Made by a program: the position numbers and the translations under genes
DNA from: Metabacillus kandeliae
GTDB lineage: Bacteria; Bacillota; Bacilli; Bacillales; Bacillaceae
Length of the DNA: 64,000 nt
Direction of reading: 5' to 3'
Assembly: GCF_021166585.1 (NCBI RefSeq)
Contig: NZ_JAJOZE010000001.1
Span: forward strand, 700,062-764,061
Shown: positions 16,516 to 26,496 of the stretch, one piece after another
How positions within the stretch are numbered: position 1 is the stretch's first letter
How the letters are laid out: each line of letters opens with the position of its first letter
Notes under the pieces: model-generated
What the model was told of the DNA's origin: nothing
The model's database searches: none
What the model saw: only the letters and a program-made list of their open reading frames with translations

Positions 16516-17820
16516 ATGAGAATGGTAGATTTAATTCAAAAAAAGCGTGACGGCATGGAACTCAGCAAAGAAGAAATTCAATTCATCGTGGACGGCTATA
16601 CAAATGATGAGATTCCTGATTATCAGGTAAGTGCTTTTACAATGGCTGTCTTCTTCCGTGATATGACGGACAGAGAACGCGCTGATTTAACAATGGCGAT
16701 GGTAGAATCCGGCGATACGATCGATTTAAGCGGCATCGAAGGAATTAAGGTTGATAAACATTCCACAGGAGGAGTTGGCGACACAACAACGCTTGTGCTT
16801 GGCCCGCTTGTCGCATCTGTCGGTGTGCCTGTTGCTAAAATGTCCGGAAGAGGACTAGGCCATACTGGCGGCACAATTGACAAACTGGAATCTGTTGAAG
16901 GGTTTCATGTGGAAATTGAAAACGATGAATTTATCAAGCTTGTGAATGAAAATAAAATTGCAGTTATCGGCCAAAGCGGAAATTTGACGCCTGCTGACAA
17001 AAAGCTTTATTCATTAAGAGATGTCACAGCAACTGTTAACAGCATCCCGCTTATTGCCAGTTCCATCATGAGCAAAAAAATTGCTGCAGGGGCTGATGCG
17101 ATCGTACTTGATGTGAAAACAGGCGCAGGGGCATTTATGAAAGACCTGGATGATGCGAAAGAATTGGCAGGCGCCATGGTTGCAATCGGAAATGCTGTCG
17201 GCAGAAAAACGATGGCTGTTATTTCAGACATGAGCCAGCCGCTCGGATACGCTATCGGCAATGCGCTGGAAGTGAAAGAAGCGATTGATACGCTGAAAGG
17301 GGAAGGACCTGAGGATCTTCATGAGCTTTGCCTTGAGCTTGGAAGCTACATGGTGCTTCTGGCAGAAAAGGCATCTTCCCTTGAAGAAGCGCGTTCACTT
17401 CTAGAAGAATCCATTAAAAATGGTAAAGCTCTTGAAACATTTAAAGTATTTTTAACCGCTCAGGGCGGTAATGGGGAAGTCGTTGACTCTCCAGAAAAGC
17501 TTCCGCAGGCAAAATATAAAATTGAGATGGAATCAAAAGAAGACGGCTATGTGTGCGAAATTGTAGCAGATGAAGTCGGGACTGCTGCTATGTGGCTCGG
17601 TGCAGGCCGTGAAACAAAAGAATCTCAAATTGACCTTGCAGTCGGACTTATGCTGAATAAAAAAATCGGCGATAAAGTGGCGAAAGGCGATTCTCTTGTC
17701 ACGATCTACAGCAATCAGGAAAACGTAGACAGCGTGAAGGAAAAGCTGTATGAAAGCATTAAGCTTTCACAGGAAAAAGTAGAAGCGCCTAAGTTGGTGC
17801 ATGCTGCGATAAAAGAATAA
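16516..17820 (+). CDS. pdp: Pyrimidine-nucleoside phosphorylase
   Basis: It phosphorolyses uridine, thymidine and deoxyuridine. The 434 residues agree with the family; the signature [17 protein letters not shown] (about residues 81-97) and [16 protein letters not shown] (about 110-125) are intact. I choose ATG 16516 over GTG 16507, since AAGGTGTG lies just upstream. In B. subtilis pdp is elsewhere, whereas here it completes a purine/pyrimidine salvage cluster with pupG and deoB. A strong terminator follows. Confidence 0.94.
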   Translation: MRMVDLIQKKRDGMELSKEEIQFIVDGYTNDEIPDYQVSAFTMAVFFRDMTDRERADLTMAMVESGDTIDLSGIEGIKVDKHSTGGVGDTTTLVLGPLVASVGVPVAKMSGRGLGHTGGTIDKLESVEGFHVEIENDEFIKLVNENKIAVIGQSGNLTPADKKLYSLRDVTATVNSIPLIASSIMSKKIAAGADAIVLDVKTGAGAFMKDLDDAKELAGAMVAIGNAVGRKTMAVISDMSQPLGYAIGNALEVKEAIDTLKGEGPEDLHELCLELGSYMVLLAEKASSLEEARSLLEESIKNGKALETFKVFLTAQGGNGEVVDSPEKLPQAKYKIEMESKEDGYVCEIVADEVGTAAMWLGAGRETKESQIDLAVGLMLNKKIGDKVAKGDSLVTIYSNQENVDSVKEKLYESIKLSQEKVEAPKLVHAAIKE

Positions 17821-17829
17821 GGTGAACTG

Positions 17830-17864
17830 GGAGCACAAAAGCGCAGAGCTTTTGTGCTTTTTTC
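17830..17864 (+). terminator. Terminator of deoB-pupG-pdp
   Basis: Eleven-bp stem AGCACAAAAGC/GCTTTTGTGCT and six T. Confidence 0.92.
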
Positions 17865-17954
17865 ATTTAGATAAAGACAAAATTTTGGAGAGCGGCGGGA
17901 AAATGAATTTTTGCATTGGGATAAACTGAATTTGGAGTCCAGCACAAATTCATA

Positions 17955-18059
17955 TTCCCGTATCCAGCCCCTAAATTCCCGATCGAAGAAGCTAATTTCA
18001 CGAACCCGGCTGTTGTATTCCCGAAAGCAGCCCATATTTTCCCGAACGGCCGGCTGCAA
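17955..18059. repeat. 21-bp periodic TTCCCGA array, block 1
   Basis: Five units start at 17955, 17976, 17997, 18018 and 18039, exactly 21 bases apart, each beginning TTCCCGA or a one- to two-base variant. The remaining 14 bases vary between units. Being a multiple of three, the period reads as a heptad in every open frame, for example FREYNSR on the minus strand. The 605-bp gap between pdp and dacF holds this array, its duplicate and the dacF promoter; I see no convincing gene. Confidence 0.85.
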
Positions 18060-18171
18060 AGAACTGGCCTTAGTTAACAGTCATTTAGTTAAAGCAGCAG
18101 CCCCAATCCAACAGCAAAAATCCTATATAGAAAGAGAAAGTACATTTTTAAAAAATCCCCTCAGCTCCATA

Positions 18172-18276
18172 TTCCCGAACTCCGCCCTCATATTCCCGAT
18201 AGATGGCCTGAATTTCCCGAAACCGGCTGTTATATTCCCGAAAGCAGCCCATAATTTCCTGAACAGCCGGCTGCAA
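18172..18276. repeat. 21-bp periodic TTCCCGA array, block 2
   Basis: Five units start at 18172, 18193, 18214, 18235 and 18256, again exactly 21 bases apart. Units 3-5 and the flanking GGCTGCAAA are near-copies of units 3-5 of block 1, displaced by 217 bases. The whole block was therefore duplicated after the units had diverged from one another. Confidence 0.85.
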
Positions 18277-18367
18277 AAATCCGGCCGCAGTAATTCGTTC
18301 TTCATACCACTCTGCTTTTCTGCACCCCTGCTTAAAAAGCACTTACCCTTTTCTTTATCAATTTTTC

Positions 18368-18396
18368 GTATAGAAACCCTAAATTAGGAAAAAATG
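18368..18396 (+). promoter_or_regulatory. SigF promoter of dacF
   Basis: GTATA (18368-18372), a 14-bp gap, and GGAAAAAATG (18387-18396) fit the forespore SigF pattern GYATA and GGNNANANTR. SigF transcription of dacF through the spoIIA genes is known in B. subtilis. Confidence 0.7.
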
Positions 18397-18425
18397 GTAT
18401 GTATCTTGATTGGGAGGCTATGGAA

Positions 18426-19595
18426 ATGAAAAAACTATTTTCCATTACATTTTTTGTTTGTTTACTAACAGGCATATCAGCAAACGCCCTTGCGGCTGAA
18501 AAAACAGATTCAGCACCGAAGCTAGCAGATCAGGCGAAGTCTGCCATCTTAATAGAACGTGATACAGGAAATGTACTTTACCAAAAAAACAGCGATCAAA
18601 AGCTTCCGCCGGCAAGCATGACAAAAATAATGACCATGCTCCTGATTATGGAAGCCATTGATAAAGGCGAACTCAAAATGACAGATAAGATCCGGACGAG
18701 CGAGCATGCTGCTTCTATGGGCGGATCGCAGATATTTTTGGAGCCAGGCGAACAAATGACTGCTGAAGAAATGCTGAAAGGCATTTCCATTGCTTCAGGC
18801 AATGATGCTTCTGTAGCAATGGCAGAGCATCTGGCGGGCTCAGTCGATTCTTTTGTGAGCCGCATGAACAAAAAGGCGGAAGAGCTAGGTTTGAAAAATA
18901 CGCATTTTGCCAATCCGACAGGACTTCCGGTTGAAAACCACTACAGTACGGCACATGATATGGCCATCATGGCAAAAGAGCTTTTGAAATATGAGAAAAT
19001 TACGCAGTTTACCGGCAAGTATGAGGATTATCTCAGGGAAAATACAGACAAAAAATTCTGGCTCGTCAACACGAACCGTCTCGTGAAATTTTATCCAGGT
19101 GTGGATGGAGTAAAAACTGGCTTTACGAATGAAGCAAAGTACTGCCTGACAGCTACTGCGAAAAAAGGAAATATGCGGGTCATTGCTGTGGTATTTGGCG
19201 CAGCCACACCGAAAGATCGAAACAATCAAGTAACAAAGATGCTTGATTATGCTTTCAGCCAGTATCAGACCCACCCGGTTTATAAGCGCAATCAAATCGT
19301 AGGAGCAGCCGGAATTCATAAAGGCATGCAGAAAACAGTTCATTTGATGACCTCTGAACCTGTCTCCATCCTGACCCGAAAAGGAGAAGACCTGAAAAAA
19401 GTAACCAAGGAAATTACGGTGAATAAGGATATTCAGGCTCCTGTCAAGAAAGGCCAGGAAATTGGGTCAATTATTGTGAAGAAGGACAGCAAAGTGCTCG
19501 CCAAAAGCCCGCTCGTTGCAGAAAAAGATATCCCTGGTGCAAGCTGGTGGACTTTCTTTAAAAGAGCGCTGGGAGAGTTTACGAAGGCAGGCTAA
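18426..19595 (+). CDS. dacF: D-alanyl-D-alanine carboxypeptidase DacF
   Basis: A penicillin-binding protein of the forespore that trims D-alanine from peptidoglycan stems and so sets cortex cross-linking together with DacB. The 389 residues have a signal peptide (cleavage after ALA, about residue 24), the SxxK motif in ASMTKI, SxN in ASGND, and KTG in VKTGFTN; a C-terminal beta-rich domain and an amphipathic tail follow. ATG 18426 is eight bases from GGGAGG. It directly precedes spoIIAA and is read from a SigF promoter. Confidence 0.93.
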   Translation: MKKLFSITFFVCLLTGISANALAAEKTDSAPKLADQAKSAILIERDTGNVLYQKNSDQKLPPASMTKIMTMLLIMEAIDKGELKMTDKIRTSEHAASMGGSQIFLEPGEQMTAEEMLKGISIASGNDASVAMAEHLAGSVDSFVSRMNKKAEELGLKNTHFANPTGLPVENHYSTAHDMAIMAKELLKYEKITQFTGKYEDYLRENTDKKFWLVNTNRLVKFYPGVDGVKTGFTNEAKYCLTATAKKGNMRVIAVVFGAATPKDRNNQVTKMLDYAFSQYQTHPVYKRNQIVGAAGIHKGMQKTVHLMTSEPVSILTRKGEDLKKVTKEITVNKDIQAPVKKGQEIGSIIVKKDSKVLAKSPLVAEKDIPGASWWTFFKRALGEFTKAG

Positions 19596-19618
19596 AATCA
19601 TGGCGAATCAGCACTAGT

Positions 19619-19659
19619 TTTGTCACAGGGCAGGATTTGAAAATAAAGGCAGCGAAACC
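19619..19659 (+). promoter_or_regulatory. SigH promoter and 0A-like box of spoIIA
   Basis: GCAGGATTT (19630-19638) fits the SigH -35 RNAGGAWWW, with AGCGAAACC 12 bases later as a partial -10. TTTGTCACA (19619-19627) is one base from a Spo0A box. Both regulators drive spoIIA in B. subtilis. Confidence 0.5.
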
Positions 19660-19695
19660 CTTCTTAACAACAGTTCAAGGAGGAATCTTAGCAAA

Positions 19696-20049
19696 ATGAG
19701 TCTTGCCGTCGATTTTACTGTAAAAGAATCTGTTCTATGCATCCGGCTGTCCGGTGAACTGGATCATCATACAGCGGAGGAGCTCCGCGACCAAGTGAAG
19801 GAGCATTTACAGTCAAAAGAACTGAAAAGCATTGTCCTGAATCTTGGAGATCTATCGTTTATGGACAGCTCCGGTCTTGGCGTTATTCTTGGCCGCTATA
19901 AGCAGGTAAAGCAGCTTGGAGGAGAAATGGTGATCTGCTCCATCTCTCCAAGTGTAAAAAGGCTTTTTGACATGTCAGGATTGTTTAAAATCATCCGATT
20001 GGAAGAAAACGAAAAAGAAGCCTTGCTGAAACTGGGGGTGGCGTCATGA
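19696..20049 (+). CDS. spoIIAA: Anti-anti-sigma factor SpoIIAA
   Basis: It binds SpoIIAB and frees SigF in the forespore; SpoIIAB phosphorylates it and SpoIIE removes the phosphate. It has 117 residues of the STAS fold, with the phosphorylated serine at position 58 in MDSSGLG, as in B. subtilis. AAGGAGG precedes ATG. Its last four bases overlap spoIIAB, so the partner proteins are made together. Confidence 0.96.
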   Translation: MSLAVDFTVKESVLCIRLSGELDHHTAEELRDQVKEHLQSKELKSIVLNLGDLSFMDSSGLGVILGRYKQVKQLGGEMVICSISPSVKRLFDMSGLFKIIRLEENEKEALLKLGVAS

Positions 20050-20486
20050 ATAACACCATGGAGCTGCAGTTTTCCGCTTTGAGCCAGAACGAATCTTTTG
20101 CCCGTGTTACGGTTGCGGCCTTTATCGCTCAGCTCGACCCGACGATGGACGAATTGACGGAAATTAAAACGGTCATTTCTGAAGCTGTAACCAATGCCAT
20201 TATCCACGGCTACAATAATGACCAGTCAGGGATCGTCTACATCGCTGCAACCCTTGAAGAGGATACGGTTCACATTACGATCCGCGATGAAGGGACAGGC
20301 ATAGAAAATGTTGAGGAAGCACGGCAGCCGCTGTTCACAACAAAGCCTGAGCTGGAAAGATCCGGCATGGGGTTTACCATAATGGAAAACTTTATGGATC
20401 ACATCAGTGTTGAATCAACCCCGGCTTATGGAACAACAGTCAAACTGCTGAAGCGGCTATCAAAAAGCAAAGCTTTATGCAATTAA
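20046..20486 (+). CDS. spoIIAB: Anti-sigma F factor SpoIIAB
   Basis: A protein kinase of the GHKL class that holds SigF inactive with ATP and phosphorylates SpoIIAA. The 146 residues show the N box [11 protein letters not shown] (about residues 43-53), the DEGTGI motif near 81-86 and SGMGFTIME for nucleotide binding. It overlaps spoIIAA by four bases and is followed after 12 bases by sigF, the classic three-gene switch. Confidence 0.96.
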   Translation: MNNTMELQFSALSQNESFARVTVAAFIAQLDPTMDELTEIKTVISEAVTNAIIHGYNNDQSGIVYIAATLEEDTVHITIRDEGTGIENVEEARQPLFTTKPELERSGMGFTIMENFMDHISVESTPAYGTTVKLLKRLSKSKALCN

Positions 20487-20498
20487 GGGAGACTTGTC

Positions 20499-21254
20499 AT
20501 GGATGTTGAGGTAAAAAACGGTAAAAATGCCGCTCAGCTGAAGGACCATGAGGTAAAAGAGCTTATTAAAAGAAGCCAGGAAGGCGACCAGGAAGCAAGA
20601 GATCTTCTTATTCAGAAGAACATGCGCTTAGTCTGGTCAGTTGTCCAGCGCTTTTTAAACAGGGGCTATGAGCCTGATGATCTGTTTCAAATCGGCTGTA
20701 TCGGATTGCTGAAGTCTGTTGATAAATTTGATTTGTCCTATGATGTCAGATTTTCCACCTATGCTGTCCCGATGATCATCGGTGAAATTCAGCGGTTTAT
20801 CCGGGACGACGGCACCGTTAAAGTCAGCCGGTCCCTGAAAGAGCTCGGAAACCGGATCCGCCGGGCCAAGGATGAACTGTCCAAGACATTGGGCAAAGTG
20901 CCGACTGTTAATGAAATCGCCCATTACCTGGAAATTTCTCCGGAGGAAGTGGTCATGGCTCAGGAAGCGGTCCGGGCTCCTTCCTCCATCCATGAAACAG
21001 TTTACGAAAACGACGGCGATCCCATTACACTGCTTGATCAAATTGCAGACAGCTCTGAGCAAAAGTGGTTTGACAAAATTGCCTTAAAAGAAGCACTCAG
21101 GGGACTGGACGAAAGAGAAAAGCTGATTGTTTATCTTCGCTACTACAAAGACCAGACACAATCAGAAGTGGCGGAAAGGCTCGGCATCTCACAGGTTCAG
21201 GTTTCCCGGCTTGAAAAGAAAATCCTCGCCCAAATGAAAGAGCGGATGGATTAG
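20499..21254 (+). CDS. sigF: RNA polymerase sigma factor SigF
   Basis: The first forespore-specific sigma factor. The 251 residues contain region 2 (LVWSVVQRF, then YEPDDLFQIGCIGL and FSTYAVPMIIGEIQRF), region 3 and the region 4 helix-turn-helix (TQSEVAERLGISQVQVSRLE). Promoters with its consensus are visible upstream of dacF in the same cluster, giving a positive loop. A terminator with GU pairs follows. Confidence 0.97.
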   Translation: MDVEVKNGKNAAQLKDHEVKELIKRSQEGDQEARDLLIQKNMRLVWSVVQRFLNRGYEPDDLFQIGCIGLLKSVDKFDLSYDVRFSTYAVPMIIGEIQRFIRDDGTVKVSRSLKELGNRIRRAKDELSKTLGKVPTVNEIAHYLEISPEEVVMAQEAVRAPSSIHETVYENDGDPITLLDQIADSSEQKWFDKIALKEALRGLDEREKLIVYLRYYKDQTQSEVAERLGISQVQVSRLEKKILAQMKERMD

Positions 21255-21257
21255 CCA

Positions 21258-21293
21258 AAAAGATGGACTGCATAGCGGTTCGTCTTTTTTTGT
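21258..21293 (+). terminator. Terminator of spoIIA-sigF
   Basis: AAGATGGAC pairs with GTTCGTCTT through two GU pairs, followed by T7. Confidence 0.75.
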
Positions 21294-21367
21294 TGTTAAA
21301 ATTCTGCCGCACAAAAAATTGGATAAAACTGTTTCATTGCAGAGGAAAAAATCTGCAGCCAATCAAC

Positions 21368-21397
21368 GAATGATTCGCCGCCGCCCAATGCATACTA
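21368..21397 (+). promoter_or_regulatory. SigG promoter of the spoVA operon
   Basis: GAATG (21368-21372), 18 bases, CATACTA (21391-21397): an exact fit to the SigG pattern GHATR-N18-CATNHTA. The B. subtilis spoVA operon is SigG-dependent. Confidence 0.82.
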
Positions 21398-21439
21398 CAT
21401 ATACGACCAAAATCTGATGACGGAAAAGATGTGAGATGG

Positions 21440-22060
21440 ATGGATAATACCCTCTACATAAGGCTTCGGCATCGAATTCAGGTGTATCCTGAGGATGAGC
21501 TGACTATCGGAAAAATTGCCCAGCTGGCAGGGGACAGAAAGCTGATGGAGAAAGCCGGCGGGCTCATCATTCACAAAATCACGCCTTCAGATAAAAATAT
21601 GGTTGTCGTTGATGTGATGAAGGCGATTAAGCTTTTGAAAAGAGAAATGCCTGGACTGGATGTTCAGCCGATCGGAGCTTCCCAGACAATCGTCGAGATT
21701 GTGTATGAAAAAAAGCCGTTCAAGCCGCTTCTTTTCGTCCTTGTCTGGCTGATTCTTTTTATCGGTGCAGCGATGGCGATCATGAACTTTCATGAAGATG
21801 TGAGCATGCAGGCTGTGCACCAAAGGCTTTACAGAATCCTCACGGGCAAAACATCAGACAGCCCGCTCCTGCTTCAAATTCCTTATTCCCTTGGACTGGG
21901 TCTTGGGATGATTTTATTTTTCAACCATTTATTCAAGAAACGAATCAATGAAGAACCCAGTCCGCTTGAAGTCGAGATGTTCAAGTATCAGCTTGATTTG
22001 GACCAGTATGTTGCCATGAATGAAAACAGAGAAAGCGTAAAGGAAATCGAAGATGATTAG
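21440..22060 (+). CDS. spoVAA: Stage V sporulation protein AA
   Basis: Part of the inner spore membrane channel that moves dipicolinic acid with calcium into the spore and out during germination. The 206 residues have a soluble N-terminal domain and two membrane segments (about residues 93-115 and 141-163). The ribosome binding site is weak (GATGTGAG); GTG 21431 is a possible alternative start. It opens the operon under a SigG promoter and overlaps spoVAB by eight bases. Confidence 0.9.
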   Translation: MDNTLYIRLRHRIQVYPEDELTIGKIAQLAGDRKLMEKAGGLIIHKITPSDKNMVVVDVMKAIKLLKREMPGLDVQPIGASQTIVEIVYEKKPFKPLLFVLVWLILFIGAAMAIMNFHEDVSMQAVHQRLYRILTGKTSDSPLLLQIPYSLGLGLGMILFFNHLFKKRINEEPSPLEVEMFKYQLDLDQYVAMNENRESVKEIEDD

Positions 22061-22472
22061 CAGCCTGCTTATTATTTTCATCGGCTTTGCCGGAGGGCTG
22101 GCGGTGGGATCAGGGTTTGTGGCTTTTCTATCTGTACTTGGCATTATACCAAGGCTGACGCAGCTCAGCAAAACAGGGGATTATATCAGAGCCTATGAAT
22201 GGGGAGTAGCTATCGGAGCAGTAGCAGGAGGCTGGCTTAGCCTCGCCAATCCCATGCTGTATCTGCCGGCATTCATAACTGCTCCGGTCGGACTATTTGA
22301 TGGGGTTTTTATCGGCCTATTGGCTGCAGCGCTTACGGAAGTTCTTAATGTGCTTCCTATTCTGGCAAAGAGAATCGGCATTCAGGACAAGATGATTATT
22401 ATCCTAATGGCCATCGTAATGGGGAAGGTTACCGGATCTTTGTTTCATTGGCTTTATTTTATACACCACTGA
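22053..22472 (+). CDS. spoVAB: Stage V sporulation protein AB
   Basis: A 139-residue hydrophobic protein with four or five membrane helices and many glycines (for example FAGGLAVGSGF near residue 12). It belongs to the spoVA channel set needed for dipicolinate uptake; its exact role is not known. It overlaps spoVAA at its start, and spoVAC follows 17 bases after its stop. Confidence 0.9.
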   Translation: MISSLLIIFIGFAGGLAVGSGFVAFLSVLGIIPRLTQLSKTGDYIRAYEWGVAIGAVAGGWLSLANPMLYLPAFITAPVGLFDGVFIGLLAAALTEVLNVLPILAKRIGIQDKMIIILMAIVMGKVTGSLFHWLYFIHH

Positions 22473-22489
22473 CAAAGGAGACATCACAT

Positions 22490-22945
22490 ATGTCTGAAAA
22501 ACTAAAAGATCAGTATAAGGAAAAAGTAAAGGAATATCAGCCAAAGCCTAATGTGTTTCTAAATTGTCTGAAGGCCTTTATCGTAGGAGGTCTCATTTGT
22601 ACGCTTGGAGAGCTGATTCAGCTGATGTATATGACCTACTTTAATTTTGACGAAAAGTCAGCCGGGAATCCGACAGTGGCAACACTGATTCTCATTTCTG
22701 CGCTACTGACAGGGTTCGGCATCTATGATAAAATCGGACAGTTTGCCGGCGCGGGCTCAGCGGTGCCAGTAACAGGCTTTGCAAATTCTATGACAAGCGC
22801 AGCACTTGAACATAGAAGCGAGGGAATTGTCCTCGGAGTCGCAACAAACATGTTTAAGCTTGCGGGAAGCGTCATTGTATTTGGGACGGTTGCCGCTTAT
22901 ATCGTCGGGATTATCCGCTTTTTCTTCAACATGGCAATGAAATAA
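22490..22945 (+). CDS. spoVAC: Stage V sporulation protein AC
   Basis: Known in B. subtilis as a mechanosensitive membrane channel component for dipicolinic acid. The 151 residues have three to four membrane helices and the family segments FIVGGLICTLGE and GSAVPVTGFANSM. I use ATG 22490, preceded by AAAGGAG, rather than an ATG 14 codons upstream inside spoVAB. Confidence 0.94.
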   Translation: MSEKLKDQYKEKVKEYQPKPNVFLNCLKAFIVGGLICTLGELIQLMYMTYFNFDEKSAGNPTVATLILISALLTGFGIYDKIGQFAGAGSAVPVTGFANSMTSAALEHRSEGIVLGVATNMFKLAGSVIVFGTVAAYIVGIIRFFFNMAMK

Positions 22946-22975
22946 TTACAGCTCTATGAAAGGAAGGTGCAGGCA

Positions 22976-23998
22976 GTGAAATTAAGAGGTAAACAGACGT
23001 GGATGTTTGAAACACCCATCTATGCTCATTCTGCAGGAACAGCTGCAGGTCCTAAGGAAGCAGAAGGACCGCTCGGCAAGCTGTTTGATGCCACACACAG
23101 CGACCTGCATTGCGGTGAAGCCAACTGGGAGCTTGCCGAAAGGCGCCTTATGCAGCAGGCTGTCGATCATTGCCTGAAAAAAGGCAATACAGCCAAAGAA
23201 GAAGTGGATTTTTTTCTTGCGGGTGATCTATTAAATCAAAATGTAACAGCAAACTACACAGCAAGGCATTTTCAAATCCCATTCCTCTGCTTGTTTGGAG
23301 CCTGTTCTACTTCCATGGAAACAGCAGCAGTCGGATCGGTGCTTGTTGAAGCAGGATTTGCCAATAAAGTTATTGCAGCAGCGAGCAGCCACAATGCAAC
23401 CGTTGAAAGGCAGTTCCGCTATCCGACAGAATACGGCGGGCAAAAACCGGATACAGCTCAATCAACAGTAACAGGGGCGGGGGCTATGCTGATTTCCAAA
23501 GAACCAGGCCCGATAAAAATTACGGCAGCAACCATCGGAAAAGTGTGGGACCTTGGACTGAAAGATCCATTTGATATGGGTTCGGCTATGGCGCCTGCGG
23601 CAGCCGATACGATCCGGCAGCATCTGGTGGATACTAATAGAAAGCCTGAGGATTATGATCTGATTGCAACAGGAGACTTGGCAGGAGTCGGGAGTCCGAT
23701 CCTTAAAGACCTTCTCAAGGAAGAAGGCGTTGATATCAGCAGCAATCACAATGACTGCGGTTTAATGATATACAGGCCTGATCAAAAGGTATTTGCCGGG
23801 GGAAGCGGCTGCGGATGCTCGGCAGTTGTCACATACAGCCATCTCTTTAATGAAATTAAAAAAGGTAATTTAAAAAGAGTGCTTGTCGTGGCAACAGGAG
23901 CTCTTTTAAGTCCGACGATGGTTCAGCAGAAAGAATCAATTCCGGCGATTGCTCACGGTGTCGTGTTTGAATATGCAGGGGAAGGAGTGAGGCCGTAA
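22976..23998 (+). CDS. spoVAD: Stage V sporulation protein AD
   Basis: A soluble protein with a thiolase-like fold that binds dipicolinic acid at the spore inner membrane. It has 340 residues; the start GTG 22976 has AGGAAGG eight bases upstream and gives MKLRGKQTW, matching the family N-terminus. [11 protein letters not shown] near residue 108 corresponds to the thiolase active-site region. It overlaps the next gene by one base. Confidence 0.94.
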   Translation: MKLRGKQTWMFETPIYAHSAGTAAGPKEAEGPLGKLFDATHSDLHCGEANWELAERRLMQQAVDHCLKKGNTAKEEVDFFLAGDLLNQNVTANYTARHFQIPFLCLFGACSTSMETAAVGSVLVEAGFANKVIAAASSHNATVERQFRYPTEYGGQKPDTAQSTVTGAGAMLISKEPGPIKITAATIGKVWDLGLKDPFDMGSAMAPAAADTIRQHLVDTNRKPEDYDLIATGDLAGVGSPILKDLLKEEGVDISSNHNDCGLMIYRPDQKVFAGGSGCGCSAVVTYSHLFNEIKKGNLKRVLVVATGALLSPTMVQQKESIPAIAHGVVFEYAGEGVRP

Positions 23999-24348
23999 TG
24001 CAGTTTATCATTGCTTTTATCGCAGGAGGTTTGATCTGTGTTGTTGGCCAGCTGCTTTTTGATGTGTTCAAGCTTACTCCTGCACATGTTATGAGCTCAT
24101 TTGTCGTCATCGGGGCGATCCTGGACGGGTTTGGCATTTATGATAAATTTATCGAATTTGCAGGGGCAGGGGCGACGGTTCCGATTACAAGCTTTGGCCA
24201 CTCACTCCTGCACGGGGCAATGGAGCATGCGGATAAGCATGGCTTTATCGGAATTGCGATGGGGATATTTGAGCTCACATCTGCCGGTATCTCCTCTGCC
24301 ATCTTATTCGCTTTTATAGTGGCGCTTATTTTTAAGCCGAAAGGATAA
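23998..24348 (+). CDS. spoVAEB: Stage V sporulation protein AEB
   Basis: A 116-residue membrane protein with three to four helices, clearly a relative of SpoVAC (shared [18 protein letters not shown]). It completes the channel core with SpoVAC. Its start codon shares the A of the spoVAD stop codon (TAATG). Confidence 0.93.
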   Translation: MQFIIAFIAGGLICVVGQLLFDVFKLTPAHVMSSFVVIGAILDGFGIYDKFIEFAGAGATVPITSFGHSLLHGAMEHADKHGFIGIAMGIFELTSAGISSAILFAFIVALIFKPKG

Positions 24349-24354
24349 CAGGCG

Positions 24355-24966
24355 ATGGCAAAAAACCGGAAAGTCATATTGTTTACAGATGGAGATATCT
24401 ATGCCGCCAAAACGATTGCCTATGTAGCCGAAAAAACAGGGGGCCGATGCATTTCATGCTCTCAGGGCAATCCCAGTGTGCTATCAGGGCCTGAATTGGT
24501 GCGCAAAATTCTGCAGGCGCCTTATGACCCGGTTTTTGTCATGTTTGATGATTGCGGGATGACAGGTGCCGGAAGCGGAGAAGCGGCGATGGTGTATGTT
24601 GCCGGTCATCCCCAAATTCAGGTGATCGGAGCTGTCGCAGTAGCTTCAAAGACGAAGCAGAGCGAGTGGACCAAAGTGGATTTTTGTATTGACAGATATG
24701 GAGAAATCACGGAGTACGGCGTGGATAAAAGCGGCATCAAGGAATACGACATCGGAAGAATTAACGGGGATACTGTCTACTCTTTGGACAGCCTGAATAT
24801 TCCGATTGTCATTGGCATAGGGGATATCGGCAAAATGGCGAGAAAAGACCATATTCAAAAAGGGGCTCCCATTACAATGAAAGCCGTGCAGATTATTTTG
24901 GAAAGGAGCGGATTGCTTGAAGCAGGAAAAGCAGCAGCCGATTTCAGAGAAGCTGATTTCGAATGA
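24355..24966 (+). CDS. spoVAEA: Stage V sporulation protein AEA
   Basis: A 203-residue soluble protein with no membrane segment. Features include [15 protein letters not shown] near the N-terminus and [12 protein letters not shown] near residue 62. Its role in the spoVA set is unknown. It ends inside spoVAF, overlapping by 50 bases. Confidence 0.92.
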   Translation: MAKNRKVILFTDGDIYAAKTIAYVAEKTGGRCISCSQGNPSVLSGPELVRKILQAPYDPVFVMFDDCGMTGAGSGEAAMVYVAGHPQIQVIGAVAVASKTKQSEWTKVDFCIDRYGEITEYGVDKSGIKEYDIGRINGDTVYSLDSLNIPIVIGIGDIGKMARKDHIQKGAPITMKAVQIILERSGLLEAGKAAADFREADFE

Positions 24967-26389
24967 GCACTATTTTAAAGAAAATGCCGGGATGGGGACA
25001 AGCTTTGACCTTGGCGTTAGAAAATTCACGGTCATGGGAAAGGAAATCAATCTTTACTTTATCAACGGTCTTGCAGACACGCAATTTGTCATTTTTCTTC
25101 TGAAAGAACTTATGGAAGTGAATGATTTTGAGACGGATTCAATGAAATTTAAAGAAATTGTTGAAAACCGTCTTGTTAATCAGCAGGTTAAAAAGGTCTA
25201 CAGCCTGCCTGAAGCGGCAACAGAGGTATTATCAGGCCTAGTAGCAGTCTTCCTGGAAGGAGCGGGCTACGCTCTTGTCATTGATGTAAGAAGTTATCCG
25301 GGAAGAAACCCTGAAGAACCTGATACCGAAAAGGTGGTTCGCGGGGCAAGGGACGGTTTTGTTGAAAACATTATTGTGAATACAGCACTAATCAGAAGGC
25401 GGCTGAGAGACGAGCGGCTGCGATATGAAATTATGAAAATCGGCGACCGTTCGAAAACAGATGTTTGTGTGGCTTATATAAAAGATGTGGCGAACGATGA
25501 TCTTGTGGACATTGTTAAAAAAGAACTGAAAGCGATTGAAATAGACGGCATTACCATGGCAGATAAAACAGTGGAAGAATTTATCGTTAAACAGGGCTAT
25601 AATCCTTTTCCGCTAGTCCGTTATACCGAAAGGCCTGATGTTGCAGCGACTCACCTTCTGGAAGGCCACGTGATCATCATTACGGACACTTCACCGAGTG
25701 TTATGCTCACTCCGACTACTTTATTTCATCATGTCCAGCATGCTGAGGAATACAGGCAGACGCCGACAATCGGGACATTTGTCAGATGGGTCCGTTTCTT
25801 AGGCATGCTTGCATCTATTGCACTTTTGCCTCTATGGATGCTGTTTGTGATGGAGCCTTCCCTCTTGCCGAAAAACATGGCTTTCATCGGGCCGAATGAA
25901 CAATCTAATATTCCTGTAGTGCTTCAGATTCTTCTGGCGGATTTCGGCATCGAATTTTTAAGAATGGCAGCGATACACACACCTACAGCCCTTTCGACGG
26001 CAATGGGGCTCATTGCTGCCGTGCTGATCGGCCAGATTGCCATAGATGTGGGATTATTTTTGCCTGAAGTCATACTCTATGTTTCGCTCGCAGCCATCGG
26101 ATCTTTTACGACCCCAAGCTATGAGCTGAGCGTAGCGAATAAATTGGTCAGAATTTCGCTTGTCATCCTTGTTGCCGCTTTTAAATTGGAAGGGTTCGTC
26201 ATCGGATTTACAGCGCTCATTCTTTGGCTTGTTCACCTCAGATCATTAAATACGCCCTATTTATGGCCGTTCATACCGTTTAACCCAAAGGCGATGTGGA
26301 ATGTGCTGATCAGAGCAAATGTACCAGGCGCTAAAATCAGGCCGAGCATTGTTCATCCGAAGAAGGTGCGCAAACAGCCTGCGCGGTAA
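24917..26389 (+). CDS. spoVAF: Stage V sporulation protein AF
   Basis: A 490-residue paralogue of the GerA-type germinant receptor A subunit; in B. subtilis it works in germination with a partner rather than in dipicolinate import. It has a large N-terminal soluble region and about five membrane helices after residue 290. The start is TTG 24917 with GAAAGGAG upstream, well inside spoVAEA. It is the last gene of the operon; I see no terminator before lysA. Confidence 0.92.
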   Translation: MKQEKQQPISEKLISNEHYFKENAGMGTSFDLGVRKFTVMGKEINLYFINGLADTQFVIFLLKELMEVNDFETDSMKFKEIVENRLVNQQVKKVYSLPEAATEVLSGLVAVFLEGAGYALVIDVRSYPGRNPEEPDTEKVVRGARDGFVENIIVNTALIRRRLRDERLRYEIMKIGDRSKTDVCVAYIKDVANDDLVDIVKKELKAIEIDGITMADKTVEEFIVKQGYNPFPLVRYTERPDVAATHLLEGHVIIITDTSPSVMLTPTTLFHHVQHAEEYRQTPTIGTFVRWVRFLGMLASIALLPLWMLFVMEPSLLPKNMAFIGPNEQSNIPVVLQILLADFGIEFLRMAAIHTPTALSTAMGLIAAVLIGQIAIDVGLFLPEVILYVSLAAIGSFTTPSYELSVANKLVRISLVILVAAFKLEGFVIGFTALILWLVHLRSLNTPYLWPFIPFNPKAMWNVLIRANVPGAKIRPSIVHPKKVRKQPAR

Positions 26390-26397
26390 TTTGCTGA

Positions 26398-26426
26398 TTG
26401 AAAGGTTTCATAAATTATGATAATGT
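26398..26426 (+). promoter_or_regulatory. Candidate SigA promoter of lysA
   Basis: TTGAAA, 17 bases, TAATGT, beginning eight bases after the spoVAF stop. It would let lysA be expressed in growing cells independently of the spore operon. Confidence 0.5.
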
Positions 26427-26496
26427 ATGTTTAACATTTTGCTGTACTAAAGGATTCAGCACGGTCTACGCCTTGCAGGAAAGAGGGGAATATACA

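Noticed and set aside
17955-18276. CRISPR array
   Set aside because: Units are 7 bp constant with 14 bp between, far below CRISPR repeat and spacer sizes, and no cas gene is present.
17911-18387. A 158-codon open frame across the pdp-dacF gap, and minus-strand frames at 17715-18059 and 18148-18342
   Set aside because: They are open because a 21-bp repeat preserves frame; none has a good ribosome binding site, and two strands are open at once. Treated as repeats.
26390-26496. Lysine riboswitch ahead of lysA
   Set aside because: The gap is about 100 bases and lacks the L-box core.
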